The translations under genes and the position numbers were made by a program. The notes beneath the pieces were generated by a model, which had not been told where the DNA came from, made no database searches, and was given only the letters and a program-made list of their open reading frames with translations. Source: Escallonia rubra (lineage: Eukaryota > Streptophyta > Magnoliopsida > Escalloniales > Escalloniaceae). Taken from it: a stretch of 64,000 nucleotides of DNA. The stretch's first letter is position 1, and each line of letters starts with the position of its first letter. Positions 34,480 to 47,421 of the stretch are shown here, in pieces. The stretch spans positions 412,501 to 476,500 of the forward strand of contig JAVXUO010002328.1 of assembly GCA_033065855.1 (NCBI GenBank), read 5' to 3'.

Positions 34480-35715
34480 TGTTCAGTCTCTCCGGCCGGC
34501 TAGAGAGAGTCTTACATTGGTCAGTTCCGTTTTGGCAGTTGATAAGGTAATCTAGGAAAGGATAGGATTTTCCCACCAATCATTCTCGTGGGTCCCATGT
34601 TTAAAAGTCAGTTTGCTGCTCCGCGGATGAACCTTTTTTTTGTCCCTCGCATTCATACTTAGCCGTCGACCTTGTAAAAAAGTATTGGACGGTTCATATC
34701 TTTTTGAATTTTTTTATCGGTTTTCTCAATTTTGAATTGGAATGTGAAAATTCTGATATTTTTCTTTAAGATGAAAACACTATTAGATGATCAACACAAA
34801 ATGATTATTTAAAAATGTAAGGTTAGAACAGATTTGGCTGTTACACGAGTTGTAAAAATCTTCCCCTAATTAATATAGTAGATTCTAAATATTTATAATA
34901 ACTTTTCTATTAACACTTTCAGTAATAATAATATTTTATTTAGTATTATTAAATAAAAATTATTAAAAATATTCAGTAATTATTAAATATTATTACATAA
35001 GAGATTAATTGTCGTTGTGATTTCTTAAAGTTCTAGACAATCACTAGCATTTTATCGTGGAAGTGAAGGTGCATGGGGATGGGGGGAGAGGCGGTACAAA
35101 TAGTAGGACAAAAACCACAGCATGTCACTTCAAGCAAAAACAAATAATTTTTGATCAATTGTCTCAAAGATTCCGAGTTTTACTTTATTAAGTCACATGA
35201 AGTTTTTCTTGTTTCCTTAGTCCAAGTATCCCACCCTCTCCGAAGACCGGACGTAGTAACCGAGTCTACTTTTATACTCTACATATTCTTTCCACCTTTT
35301 AGCTGAAAATGTTTCTACAAAGATAATACAATTTCTAAGAACTCGATCTAAAAGTATAACGATATCCCACCTTCCAAAGCTACATTATACGTAAACATGA
35401 TTATTATAATAGCATTTTATTTGGTTGATTGCGATTGTTTGTACACGTCATAACTTAATTTATACGACCTGCATGCAAAAGCGCGAAGCGAGATAAGATA
35501 TTAGTAAAGACATAATTCACACTTACGCTCTTCAATTCACTCTCGAATCTCGCATCCGCTCTCGTTCTCCTCCCCCTAAAAATCCACTATAACGCTCATG
35601 CCCTCGCTACGGAATCTTGGACCCGCTCTGCTCACGCTGTGTGCAACTAAGGGACTGAAAATGGATCGCTAATCACCTGACACTCGAGATGGAGACGTTT
35701 AAAGGGTCTGTTCCT
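34480..35715. other. Region between CHLM and MITE copy 2
   Basis: This holds the promoter and 5' UTR of CHLM (left part, minus strand) and AT-rich DNA. No gene or clear element was recognised. Sequence around 34860-35000 is extremely AT-rich. Confidence 0.4.
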
Positions 35716-35725
35716 TGTTTTTAGG

Positions 35726-36033
35726 GAGTTTTTGCCCTAAATAACCCTTTTTTAATACTTAATTACCCATCTACCTCATTTTCAACCTTATTTACCTATC
35801 TAACCCATTTTTTAGAAATCTCACTCTCAAAGAGAGATTTCAAGCTTTTTCAATATATTCTTTTAATCATAGTAACGTTTGCTTGAAAACGTTGTTTGGA
35901 ACCATGTTTTCTTAGCTGAAATCTCTCTTTGAAAGTGAGATTTCCAAAAAGGGGTTAGATAGGAAAATAAGATTAAAAATGAGGTAGAAGAGTAATTAAG
36001 TAATAAAAAAAGATTATTTAGGGGAAAAAACTC
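35726..36033. mobile_element. MITE with long terminal inverted repeats, copy 2 (Mutator-like)
   Basis: The element has the same termini (GAGTTTTT...AAAAACTC) and arm content as copy 1 at 15233-15549: 'acttaattac', 'ttatttacctatct', 'tttcaagc' on the left and their complements on the right. It is flanked by an exact 10-bp direct repeat TGTTTTTAGG (35716-35725 and 36034-36043). It inserted 167 bp upstream of the first mannosidase start codon, inside the likely promoter. A minus-strand ORF of 69 codons within it is spurious. Confidence 0.9.
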
Positions 36034-36156
36034 TGTTTTTAGGTACTTCAACTTTAATATGGACTTATACACAAACTTGTAGTCAAAAAGACAAAAAAAT
36101 AGTTGTACGTCTTTAGAAAATTCCGCTCCAGAATGGTTCTTTTTCTTCTATGTACA

Positions 36157-36164
36157 TATAAATA
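36157..36164 (+). promoter_or_regulatory. Candidate TATA box of the first mannosidase gene
   Basis: TATAAATA lies 37 bases before the ATG at 36201. If used, the 5' UTR would be only about 10 nt, so a different start site is possible. Confidence 0.35.
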
Positions 36165-36200
36165 TAGAGTAGCTGATGATGAGCTTGAACTGATACTTCC

Positions 36201-39200
36201 ATGGCGATTTCACGAGTGTGCTTTTGGTTTCTAGTCTTGTGTTGTACTGTTTGCACTGAGTCGAAGTACATGGTTTACAATACTTCCCAGGGCATTGTTC
36301 CTGGGAAGCTTAATGTTCATCTGGTGCCTCACACGCACGACGATGTTGGATGGATGAAGACCGTCGATCAGTACTACGTCGGTTCTAACAACTCCATTCA
36401 GGTCCGTCTCTCCTTTTGCGCGCGCACACACACTCTACACATACATCTGCCTGGTTGCTATCACTACAGTCCGAATTGTTGATCTGTTTACGTGTTGTGC
36501 AGGGAGCATGCGTGCAAAATGTCCTTGATTCACTGGTTCCAGCATTACTATCTGATAAGAATCGGAAGTTTGTTTATGTTGAACAGGCAACAACCTAATG
36601 CCTTTCTTAATGCTATAAGAAAAGCCCGTGGACGAACTTGGGACGAAAGGCGTATTGATATTGTTGTTTTACTTGATTGTCCAGGCATTTTTTCAGCGCT
36701 GGTGGAGGGACCAGAGTGAGGCAGTCCAGAGCACGGTCAAGCAACTTGTCACCTCGGGTCAACTAGAGTTCATGTATTAGCTCAAATCAACTCCTTAAGT
36801 ACATCTTCCTTTTTTTGTAATAATTGACTTTTTACTTCTGTTCTACATTGCTTTACTCCAGCATGGATTAGTTACTGGTGATGGATTTCGTGCTAGTGTT
36901 TCCAATCGACCTATCTTCAACACGGGCTATGACTTAGTTTCTTGTTCTTGTTTGGGAACAGAAACGGGGGTATATGCATGCACGATGAAGCTGCCCCGCA
37001 TTACATTGATATGATAGATCAGACAACACTTGGGCACCGATTTATCAAAGAGGAGTTCAATGTAACTCCAAGAATTGGTTGGCAAATTGATCCCTTTGGC
37101 CATTCTGCCGTTCAGGCTTACCTATTGGGTGCCGAGGTATATATAGTCTCTTTGTATAGGTCCACCCCTGTCTATACTGGTCATCAGTCGCACTTTCTTC
37201 AACAACTATCTATGTGTGATACTTGAAGACCATGATTTTGTCTTAAGTGATAAATGGAGTAACTTTCTCCCAAGTTAACTGATCTCGAGCTATTCTGATC
37301 GTTTAGGTTGGGTTCGACTCCCTGTTCTTTAGCCGAATTGACTATCAAGAAAGGGTTAAGAGGAAAAGTGAGAGGACTCTTGAGGTTGTCTGGCAGGGTT
37401 CAAAGAGTCTTGGTTCATCTGCACGAGTAAGTTCCACAATGGGTTGTGTCTGTGACATGTTGCATTTAACGTTCAGAGGCTTGAATTCTTTTACTGCCCA
37501 TATTCAGTGTCTTTGCAGATTTTTTCTGGTATTTTCCCTGACAGCTATGAACCTCCCGATGGTTTCTACTTTGAAGTCGATGATGAGTCTCCTGTTGTCC
37601 AGGTGATTTCCTTGAAAAAGAATGTTGACTTGCTATTGCCTATTGAACATGTGCTTTAGCACATATGTTCTGATCTTACACTACTTTGTCAATTGAAGGA
37701 TAATATCAACTTATTTGACTATAATGTCCAAGAGCGTGTTGACGATTTTGTAGCTGCAGCACTGTCGCAGGTAAGCTGGGGTCTACTTGTTTTAGTCACT
37801 AGTTTTGGAACTTTATAACCTATAAATTTAGTGCTTGCTTACAACAATGCTTCTTTAGTTTTGAAGAAGAGGCACTTGTTAAGGGTGGTGAATGAGTTTA
37901 TGGCTATTTTCTTCTGCATATTAACTTGTGATAGTTTGTTATGCGTGAAAAATGCTTAATCCGCCAAATGTTATCCCTTCACTTAACCACCTTAGGTAAT
38001 ATAGATCAAGATAGAAATAGCTGCTGAGTAGGAACGGAGAAGGTCTTCCTTGTATTAGATGCAAAAAAGTCATCTCCTCGCATTCCATTTCAAATGTTCC
38101 TGGATAAAGGTCTTAAAGTGATCATTGTGTTGTTTTCTGTTTCAGGCAAACATTACCCGCACGAACCATATAATGTGGACCATGGGGACGGATTTTAAGT
38201 ATCAATATGCTCAGACATGGTTCCGGAATATGGACAAGTTAATTCATTATGTCAACCAAGTTAGTTTTTCTTTGTATACATTCTAATGGATATGCTTATA
38301 TGGACCTGATTGCTTATTATTCTCTTGCATACCAGTCTAGTTGCTTACTTACTGGCTCTTCCTAGTAGAGCATTAGTTTCAGGAGGAAACTCATTTTCAG
38401 TATTTGCTTGTGGATTGATAATTGATATAAATTCTGCTGGTGCTGCATTGCTTTTGATGAAAAAAACCCCAGCATTTGACCGTGCTGGCAGCAGCGGAAT
38501 AATAATTTGAGTTAATTTTGTAGGAACTTTGTTACTCGTCTTTGGGTTACTTTACCTCCCAAAGTTTCTCCTGGAGATATATATTGATATTTCTAACGGA
38601 TTCTTCTCCGTTACAATGATTTGTGCCATCTTCCCATGCCTATTAATGATTGATCGTTTGTCTATGTATGCATGCAGGATGGCCGTGTCAATGCATTATA
38701 TTCAACCCCTACTCTGTACACTGATGCAAAGTATGCGGCAGATGAGTCCTGGCCACTGAAAATAAATGACTTCTTCCCGTGGGTGATTTGGATTTCCAAA
38801 AACTAATTAATATGCCATTTTCTCGCTTGACCTGTGTCTAAACTGATGCACGCATATGTCAGTTATGCCATCCGTCCAAATGCTTACTTCACAGGATATT
38901 TCACTAGTAGGCCTGCCCTGAAAGGATATGTTAGAATGCTGAGCAGTTATTATTTGGTAAGTCATGCAACTGCTTTGATTTGTCTAAATAGCACATATTG
39001 TGCTCCTAGCAGAATTATGAACTGTAAATCTCTTTTGCCTCCCACAAATAACAGGCTGCAAGGCAGTTGGAATTTTATAGTAGGAGTATGGCCGGGCCCA
39101 GAATAGATACTTTAGCTGATGCTTTGGCGATTGCTCAACATCATGATGCGGTTAGTGGCACAGAACGGCAGCATGTGGCTGATGATTATGCAAAACGGCT

Positions 39201-42200
39201 CTCAATAGGTTACAAAGAGGTGAAGTCTTTCCCGTACCTCTTAGTTGACTTCATAGTGCTGCTCCTGTCTATCTTCATAGTATAACGAATTCAAGATTTC
39301 AAGCAGGCTGAAGAATCAGTTGCAGCTTCACTGGCTTGTATGGTAGAATCAGCATCCACTGTAGGATGTGGGAATTCCACGACTAAGTTTCAACAGGCAA
39401 AGAAATTTCCACATTGTTTTATTAGCGGCTATTTGCTGCTTTAAGTTTACTACACTCTTTGTACCTTATGATACTAAAAATTTAGATTTTCCCCTTTTTA
39501 GGCATACATTCGATGCATTCACACTACTACATATGTGCTTATTTTCCTAGACCTTCCATGTCAATTTAGATGGTGACTTCTCAAATCTGCATCCACCTTT
39601 TAAGTTAAATGGATACCATAGAACATGATAAAACTTAGTCCAGTCTATCTGTTGAAGTGACTCGTCTTATGGCTGACTGAATAAGTTTTGAGAAAAATGC
39701 TTATACGTTATTTTTTTTGTTTTCCAGTGCCCGCTTCTGAATATAAGTTACTGTCCTCCAACAGAACTTGATCTAACTCTCGGCAAAAAATTGGTAAGCG
39801 AAGTAGTAGGATGACATTTTGCAATTCGTACGGAAAAGGATGAGACTGATGAAAGTGAAGAACTTTGATCAAAGTCTTCAATTGTAGAAGAATATGTATT
39901 ACTTGCTGTAGGTTATTTATTATGTCTTCTCTTCTGTAGGTTATTGTTGTCTACAATGCTCTGGGGTGGAAAAGAGTGGATGTTGTCAGATTACCTGTGA
40001 GTATTTCCATTAGGTTCCCTGCGTTAACAATAAAAAGAGGAGTAATGTAATTGAAACATCTTATAGGAGGATTGTCAGATATCTGGAATCCTTAAAATCT
40101 TGTTCCTTGCACTTGTTCAATCTCTTGATCCTTAAGTTTTCAAGATACCATAGCTTTAGAAATTATTCTCTTAACAGGATTCTTAAGCACCTCATCCAAT
40201 CTATGCTTAACAAAAGATTCCTCAAGTTATGCTTTCTCTTGTTCCTACAATTTTCTATGCAGATATCTGAAATCCGTAAGTTATGCTTGTTAATGAGAGT
40301 GCGTAGGCCTTGGCGCTTTTAACACTTATATATTATTTGTACGCATTTATGAACGTCAACGTGGGTGTACATCTTTGAGTGTTGATTTGTATATGTGCAA
40401 ATGGGATAGCCTATGTTGTAGTTTTAGGCAAATATACATACTCGGAATCATGACCGTCTTCCTTCTGGAAGACAACTAATTTTCGATTTGGTCTGTGAAC
40501 TTCCATATGGTCTTATACGATAAACTTGCAACAGGTTGTCAGTGAAAATGTCACTGTTCGTGATTCCAATGGGAAAGCAATTGAATCACAGATTCTTCCT
40601 GTGGCTAATGTGTCAATAGCCATAAGAAATTACTATGCTAGGGCATATTTAGGCGTATCCCCCAGTGCAACTCCAAAGTATTGGCTTGCATTTACGGCAT
40701 CTGTTCCACCGCTGGGTTTTAGCACTTATGTTGTCTCAAACTCCAATGGGACAGGTTAATTATCTGACTTAGATTTCTTGATAATCCTCGTGCAAGCGGG
40801 TGAAGTTGGTAATGCATATATTTCTGTCCCATATTACAGATGCAGCTGCTACTTTAGTTAGGCAATCGACATACATGTCCACCAACGAAAATGAGACTAT
40901 CGAAGTGGGGACAGGGAATCTAAAGCTTTTCTATTCAGGAAATGAGGGAAAACTCACTCAATTTGTTAACAACAGAAACCTGGTATGTTATTGGCTTACT
41001 CTCACAGTCTTATGGTGTTTTCTTTTCATATGATCTTCCATGTTTGTTCTAACGCAGAGCCAAGTAAAAGCTAGCCCAGTCTTTGGGCCCCCAAAGATCC
41101 AAAACTTGTAAGAAGAGCCATATAAGGCCACTTTTGATAATCATGATGCGAGCCTCCAGAACAATGTATTTTCTGCTTTGCATCAAATTCCACCCATCCT
41201 CTTCTCTCTCCCCCAATTTAAACATTAAGTGAAATATGGAAGTAACTAGAATCCCCGCCCCAACCCATTTTTGCTAGTTTATTGCTAGAAAGTTGCCTTA
41301 AAGTCTATAAACACAAATGTGGATCATTGTATAATCATTTTCTTCAATTGCAAATTTCATTATGTATTGTTTCTTTGAAAGGAACTACTTTTGTTTTCTT
41401 TTAACATGCAACTGTTTAAAACTGAAGGTCAATGCCTCTGTAGAGCAATCGTTTAGCTATTATTCTGGGAAAGATGGCAGTGGGGATTCTCAGGTAGTGA
41501 AACCTTTTGTTTCACTCTTTTTATTCCCTGCTCTTGAATATTTTATTGTTTGAACTTCTTTCCTCACCTTTGCGTTGCACAAGAGTATCATATGTTAAAT
41601 GTTGAATAGATTTTTTCTACTTGAAGGCCTCCGGAGCATACATTTTCCGTCCAAATGTTACATATCCTGTAAATTCTGAAGGGCAGGTATATAATGCCTT
41701 CCAAGTCATACAGGACGTTTATGGCCTATAAATCGGTAATGCGATCAACTAAGAAGCTCTTTACTAAAATTACAGACTGCTTTAACTGTTTTCCGAGGCC
41801 CACTATTTGATGAAGTTCATCAGAGATTCAGTTCCTGGATTTATCAGGTACATTACCACATTGTCAAATTTTTAGAAGGAGAATCATGATTTACCTAGAA
41901 AAAAAGAAGAAGATCAAGATGTATGCAGGAAAATTACAACATGAGAGCATTTCCCCTCTTGTTAAATTTGGTTATGCATGGACAGATTACAAGAGTTTAC
42001 AAGGAAAAGGAGCATGCTGAACTTGAGTTTACTGTAAGTTGATCTTCAATTGTTCTTATACTTGTATTTTTGAGTTCAAATCATCAGCAGCTTTTCAAAA
42101 ATCAGGTCGGTCCCATACCTATTGATGATGGAATTGGGAAAGAAATCTTAACTCAAATTACAACCACCATGAAAAGCAACAAGACATTTTACACAGATTC

Positions 42201-45200
42201 TAATGGACGTGATTTCCTTGAACGGGTATGTCTCGTACATCTGATACTCTCTTATAGCTCAGTACGAGTTTTACATAGGCCTTATTCATTACTTGAGAAA
42301 ACGGCCACCACTTCTTGAATTCTTTGCAGAAGATTCTTCATCTTGGCACTAGAAAATTAGGACTGAGTATATATCATAAATCATGTCGCAGATTCGAGAT
42401 TATAGAGCTGATTGGGACCTTGAAGTGAACGAACCTGTAGCAGGAAACTACTACCCTGTATGTTTGTCTCCATTAAAGCTTTATTAGTTTTTACAATCAT
42501 AATGTTTATCACAAGAATCCCCACACCTCTCCCCAAAAGTGCACACACTGCCCTAAGATTTGTGAAAACTTGATTTAGATGTTAAATCATGATTGTTGCA
42601 ATTATTGCTTTTGGATGGGATGTTGATAAGGTTCTAAGGTTAGAGAGGTTTATGAGACAAGAAAAGTATTTTTTTTTCCTTTTTGTTAGTCATATGATGA
42701 TAACACTTTTTTATGATAGTGGCATACTCACAGTTCGCATATCAAATTGTACTCTGTCTTCTTTTCAGATTAACCTTGGAGTTTACATGAAAGATGATAT
42801 CACTGAGCTGTCAATATTGGTAGATAGATCTGTGGGGGGATCCAGCATTGTCGACGGGCAGTTGGAACTGATGCTCCATAGGTTTGTATCTCCTTTCCTT
42901 CGCTTGTTTCCGTCACAAATGTCTCCCAGTTACTAAATCGTTTGAATCGAGCCTTGTAGCTAACAGCACCCAACCACTCAGTTTCAAAGTGGTAACTTGG
43001 AACCTGATCATTTTTCCTACAGGAGATTGCTTCACGATGATTCAGGAGGTCTTGTTTTCCAACTAAATGAAACAGTTTGTGTTCTCAATGCATGCACGGG
43101 GTTAACCGTAAGCACACATCAATGCTCGGCTATTCAATCTTTCAGCTATTTATATTCTAAATGACATTACTACACCAAGTGGCCAGGATATTCAACATTT
43201 TACATCATCAACCAACTGTGACTTCAATTGACAAATTGAACAGTAGAGAACTCATACAGACAAATTTACACTTGTCTCCATTTTTCACTAGTTGTTAGGG
43301 GATCCCTAGTCATTTTTTTTGGATATACAGTTTGCGGGCAATACGATGCACAATTAAAGCGCTTTAGGGCTGAGGAACTCATTTTTCAACGTGGAAATTT
43401 AATTCTATGGTTTGTCACATCTAAGCCAGTCAATCAGCTTGCACTGCAAATTCGTTGACATACTCATTTTCCTTTGACATGCTTGCAATTTTGTCTTTTG
43501 AAGCTTGAGCCTTCTTCTGAGTCCATCTGTCATTACCATGTCTTCTTCCGTATCAGCCCACTAAGACTGTATCTTCTTCAAGGCTTACAAATGAGCATAT
43601 TTGCACTATAACCTGTAATATCTAATGCATTAAGCAGGAATATGTATGTAAACAGATCAAACTGCTCTGGGGCAGTGTTCTTTTACTGAGTCTGAATGAG
43701 GTAAGTTTGTTGCAATTGCACATGAATTCTCCTTGAGAATGCGTGGTACCTTCAACAGACAGGAATGCGACCAAATTGCACAATCCTTCGGTGCAATGAC
43801 AGGCGGATAACCATTATGGTCAACCGCCAATATGAAGGGAACCCTGAAGTATTCCTATATGCTTCCTTTAACCAAATTCAAGCGCCCCTTTATGAATTTT
43901 CATTGCCTTGTCTCCATTCTGTTATAGAAAATCATATATATATATATATATGCCCATGCTTTAATTTTCTTAAATTTATGGGAGTTTTGGCACAAGGAAT
44001 GAGGTACATTCACATTTTGTTCGTATAAATGTGACGGTGCATAGACAGCACGTTGCAGTATTGTTTTGTCTAGGTTTTGTAATTCAGCTCAACATTTATG
44101 CTAGGTTATGCACTTTTAATTGCAGTACTGCTTTGAAATTTTGCGTATCTCGGTTCAACAACCATTTTGTCTATCAACATCTTGCGTCTCTCACGAACTA
44201 AATTTTGCATGTACCCTGCGGGAATTTTGTGTATATGCTTATCGCATTTGGTTTTACATTCTTGGTTCTCTTTCACTTCGCAATTGTGATGCTTGTGCTC
44301 TGACTTTGTCCTTTGGATGCTAGTCCTTCTCTCTGCCTTGTGTATCTATTCATGTCCCAGTTGTGCTTCATTGAGAGTAGTATGGCTGCCAAAAATTGAT
44401 CTGCTTACTTAAAGTACTTGTTACAGATCCAAGGAAAGTACTATCTCCGAATCGACCCCCTTGGAGAAGGAGCTAAGTGGCGGCGATCTTTAGGTCAGGA
44501 GATATATTCTCCACTTCTCTTGGCCTTCACTGAGCAGGTTACAAGCAAGACCTTGATGTGAAATTGTTGCCACATTGTTCACCCTCTATATCCTACGTGA
44601 TTTTCCTTTCATATTTTTGCAGGACGGAAATAAATTGACCGATTTTGAAGTACCGACCTTTTCAGGGGTGGACCCTCTGTATAGTCTCCCTGATAATGTT
44701 GCAATTATAACTCTCCAGGTATGGGCTTGAACTGCGAACTCGCAGCAATTATTGATTCCTTAGGTTGTTGCTTCAATCATGGAGAATTCAGGTTTCATTG
44801 CGCTGTCTCCTCTCTTCTGTGTACTGCAGGAGCTTGAAGATGGAGATGCTCTCCTTCGATTGGCTCACTTATATGAGGTTCTAATATCTTTCACGTGATC
44901 ACATATAAATCTAGTTCTGCATGGAGTTTAACTAAAAAAAATCTGCCCTTACTTCATGTAGGTTCTCTTAGGACATATAGGATTATCTCGTCGAGCTACA
45001 TTAATGCATCTCTTAAGTGACCTCTAGTTGCACAAAATTCTTGTCTTGCTAGGCTGCTGCTATTACACAATTAAATTATTTTACAAAGTCCTAGTCTCGG
45101 ACTTTGGCAGAAGTATTTAGTCATCAACATTATGCCCCCCTTCCCCATAGTTTTCCTACTGGTGAAACGTTCATTAGCATTGCTTGTTCCTATTGGCTTT

Positions 45201-46026
45201 CTTCTCCCTACTGTTTGTATTTGTACAGGTTTCTAGATTCTTTTGCATATATAGTCTTAGCAGGTCCTTACATGAAAGTTCAATATTGTAATGAGGAAGC
45301 TTTACGTTGGCAGTCCCAGCATAAAATGTATGAAATTGTCTATAGTATAAACTTGCTTGAAATTATTTCTCTCAGCTTTTCTAATATTACGAAGGTGCGG
45401 ATTCACCAGTGATACGAGTCGAACGTTTATGCCACCATTATCAATATTAGCTAATGGGTGCAAGTGTTTGGCAAACTGTGATTCGTGGTAAAATCAACTT
45501 TGCGAGGGCATTGAAGCATGGTCATTCATGAAAATATGGTCCTTTGACCATATGCTGTGGACTAATACATAGTTCATCCTTATAAACCACGTGAACAAGT
45601 ATCATAGATGGTAAATCTCTAAATTTTGGTTTTTACTAACGCTAGGTTGGAGAAGACGCAGATCTATCAAATATAGCAAGTGTAGAACTGGAGAAACTGT
45701 TTTCCGTTCGAAAGGTAAAAGAAAAATGTGTGAGGCAACATGATCTCTTTGTTTGGAATACAATGCGAGCCAAATTAATGCGGTCTTCTTATGTATATAA
45801 ATTTATGGTTCTTTAATGCTTGCTCTAGATAAGCAAAGTCTCGGAGATGAGCTTATCTGCTAATCAAGAAAGAGAAGCAATGGAGAAGAAAAGATTGGTG
45901 TGGAAAGTAGAAGGCTCTCATGACGAACGACCCACTTCACCGAGAGGCGGCCCTGTGGATCCTCTGAAGCTGGTGGTGGAACTTGCGCCAATGGAAATTC
46001 GCACCTTTGTTATCAACTTCAGCTAG
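36201..46026 (+). CDS. Class II (GH38) alpha-mannosidase, tandem copy A
   Basis: A vacuolar/apoplastic acid alpha-mannosidase that trims mannose from N-glycans. 29 coding exons: 36201-36401, 36503-36586, 36685-36773, 36962-37136, 37307-37426, 37519-37602, 37699-37770, 38146-38259, 38678-38778, 38863-38956, 39055-39219, 39307-39396, 39728-39793, 39940-39996, 40535-40754, 40840-40982, 41428-41493, 41627-41686, 41776-41847, 41986-42033, 42106-42225, 42392-42457, 42769-42881, 43023-43107, 44427-44537, 44623-44718, 44830-44877, 45646-45714, 45829-46026. They give 1008 residues without a frame break. There is an N-terminal signal peptide (about 1-21). Expected zinc ligands are H46 and D48 (PHTHDDVGW), D168 (also the nucleophile, [10 protein letters not shown]) and H408 (QHHDAVSGT). 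Introns 2 and 12 need GC donors. Its paralog follows 1.4 kb downstream. Confidence 0.94.
43108..44426 (+). other. Largest intron of mannosidase copy A
   Basis: A 1.3-kb intron lies between the exon ending NACTGLT and the exon starting [11 protein letters not shown]. It contains an AT microsatellite (about 43937-43952). No embedded gene was seen. The corresponding intron of copy B (56026-56730) is 705 bp. Confidence 0.7.
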
Positions 46027-47421
46027 AGATGATCCACATATCTCTGAAGAACTGAATTTTATCTGCTCATTTTGTTGGTTCATTTTCCGGTAACAAATGC
46101 TTCTTCGTTTGTCCAAGTATGTATGCAGTGAAGATGAATCCTAAGAAGATGCCAATGATGTACTTCACCGATTCTGGCCCCATGAGCCAATGCTGTTTCT
46201 TTTTCGCATTTTTCCAAGAGAAGTAAATCAAGGATTCTTAGCAAGTAGATGCTCTCATTTTATTGGACTAGAACAGTTCTTCTAAGTTTATGTTCTTGTA
46301 GTTCCCCATCTGCCCCCCCACCCCCCACCGTTGAATGATCCGAGAATTAGGAAACCTGCATACTAATAATGTTTCTGTTAAATAGTTCTCGAAACTGCAA
46401 TGTAGAGGCTCCGGAGTCCAGTTCCTGTAGAAAGATCTTTTTCTTTCCACAATATACCTGTACAAACATTTGCCAAATTGAAGCTCCTCAGTTGATGCAG
46501 GCCATCTTAATGTGTAACCTTCAGGTCCTAGCACCAAGCTACTATCAGCACAGTGTAGCAAGCAGTGGAGGGAGGCAGTGCTTGATGTTCGAGTCACCGG
46601 ACAGCTGCAGGCCGGTCACTGCTCGTGTACAGCGTTCCCACAACTGCAGAATCAGGCTTTCTGGGAGTGCAATGGCGGTTAACTTGGTGCTTGTTTGATG
46701 GGTTGTACTTGGAGCATTCAAACTGTAACGACAAAAAGCAACATTTAACGGCGAATTGAAATGGAGGGCTTTAATTGGAACTATTCGTTTCATTGAAGTT
46801 ATTTATAGGTGTTCTTCTTGGTTGCTACTAGATCTGGTACTACACCTCCTATATTTCAGTTGTTTCTAAGTTCATGTTGACCATTTTTAGGGACGCTTTA
46901 ATGCGTTGTTTATTCAGAAATATCCATTCGCCTTTAAGATATAAAAGTTCTTTTGATTAACAAAGTTTGCTCGGCTACAAGTTAACACATCAAAGTTAAT
47001 TCTCACTGTTAGTGAGTGACGACGTTTGCTGGCCAACTTATGCGTAATAAAAAACTGCAAATAAAAAAAGCGCGAACAGAAATCAAATGGCCAAACTCAA
47101 TGCAGACGGCAGGCCGAGTCAAGGCCAAGACTTTACTTCTGCTCAGGTAAACGCAATGCAACGACCCCGAGTCAACGGTCTGAAGACCCAAAGCCTCTAT
47201 TCGTTATTCAGGTCAATCAATGTCACTGTCTCTCTCCATCAATCCATATGAATCTCTTCGTCTTGCATTGACCTACTATAATGCAAGCAAATCATCCAAA
47301 AAAAATGACTTATAGTAGAAATTAGTACCAACCAGTATTTGATACAAGTGCCTTGATATAAGTTTCTTCTTCAATTGGTGGTACAAGTAGCACTCAAGTG
47401 AACTGGACTGCTACGACGTCA
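46027..47421. other. Spacer between the two mannosidase genes
   Basis: 1.4 kb holding the 3' UTR of copy A and the promoter of copy B. Overlapping ORFs of about 109 codons on both strands at 46268-46698 have no recognised similarity and are probably chance. No transposon ends were recognised. Confidence 0.45.

Noticed and set aside
34010-34579. Minus-strand ORF of 189 codons rich in Arg, Gly and Pro
   Set aside because: It is an out-of-frame shadow of the GC-rich first exon of CHLM.
36261-36780. Possible pseudogene status of mannosidase A because of a stop after exon 2 and unusual exon 3 end
   Set aside because: A GC donor after exon 2, and a GTATTA donor at 36774 with a split ATA codon, restore a continuous frame identical in layout to copy B.
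46268-46698. Overlapping 109-codon ORFs on both strands between the mannosidase genes
   Set aside because: There is no recognised similarity, and the overlap on opposite strands suggests chance in a 3' UTR or spacer.
47398-47421. Upstream extension of mannosidase copy B
   Set aside because: The codon at 47398 is GTG. The ATG at 47422 aligns with the start of copy A and gives a proper signal peptide.
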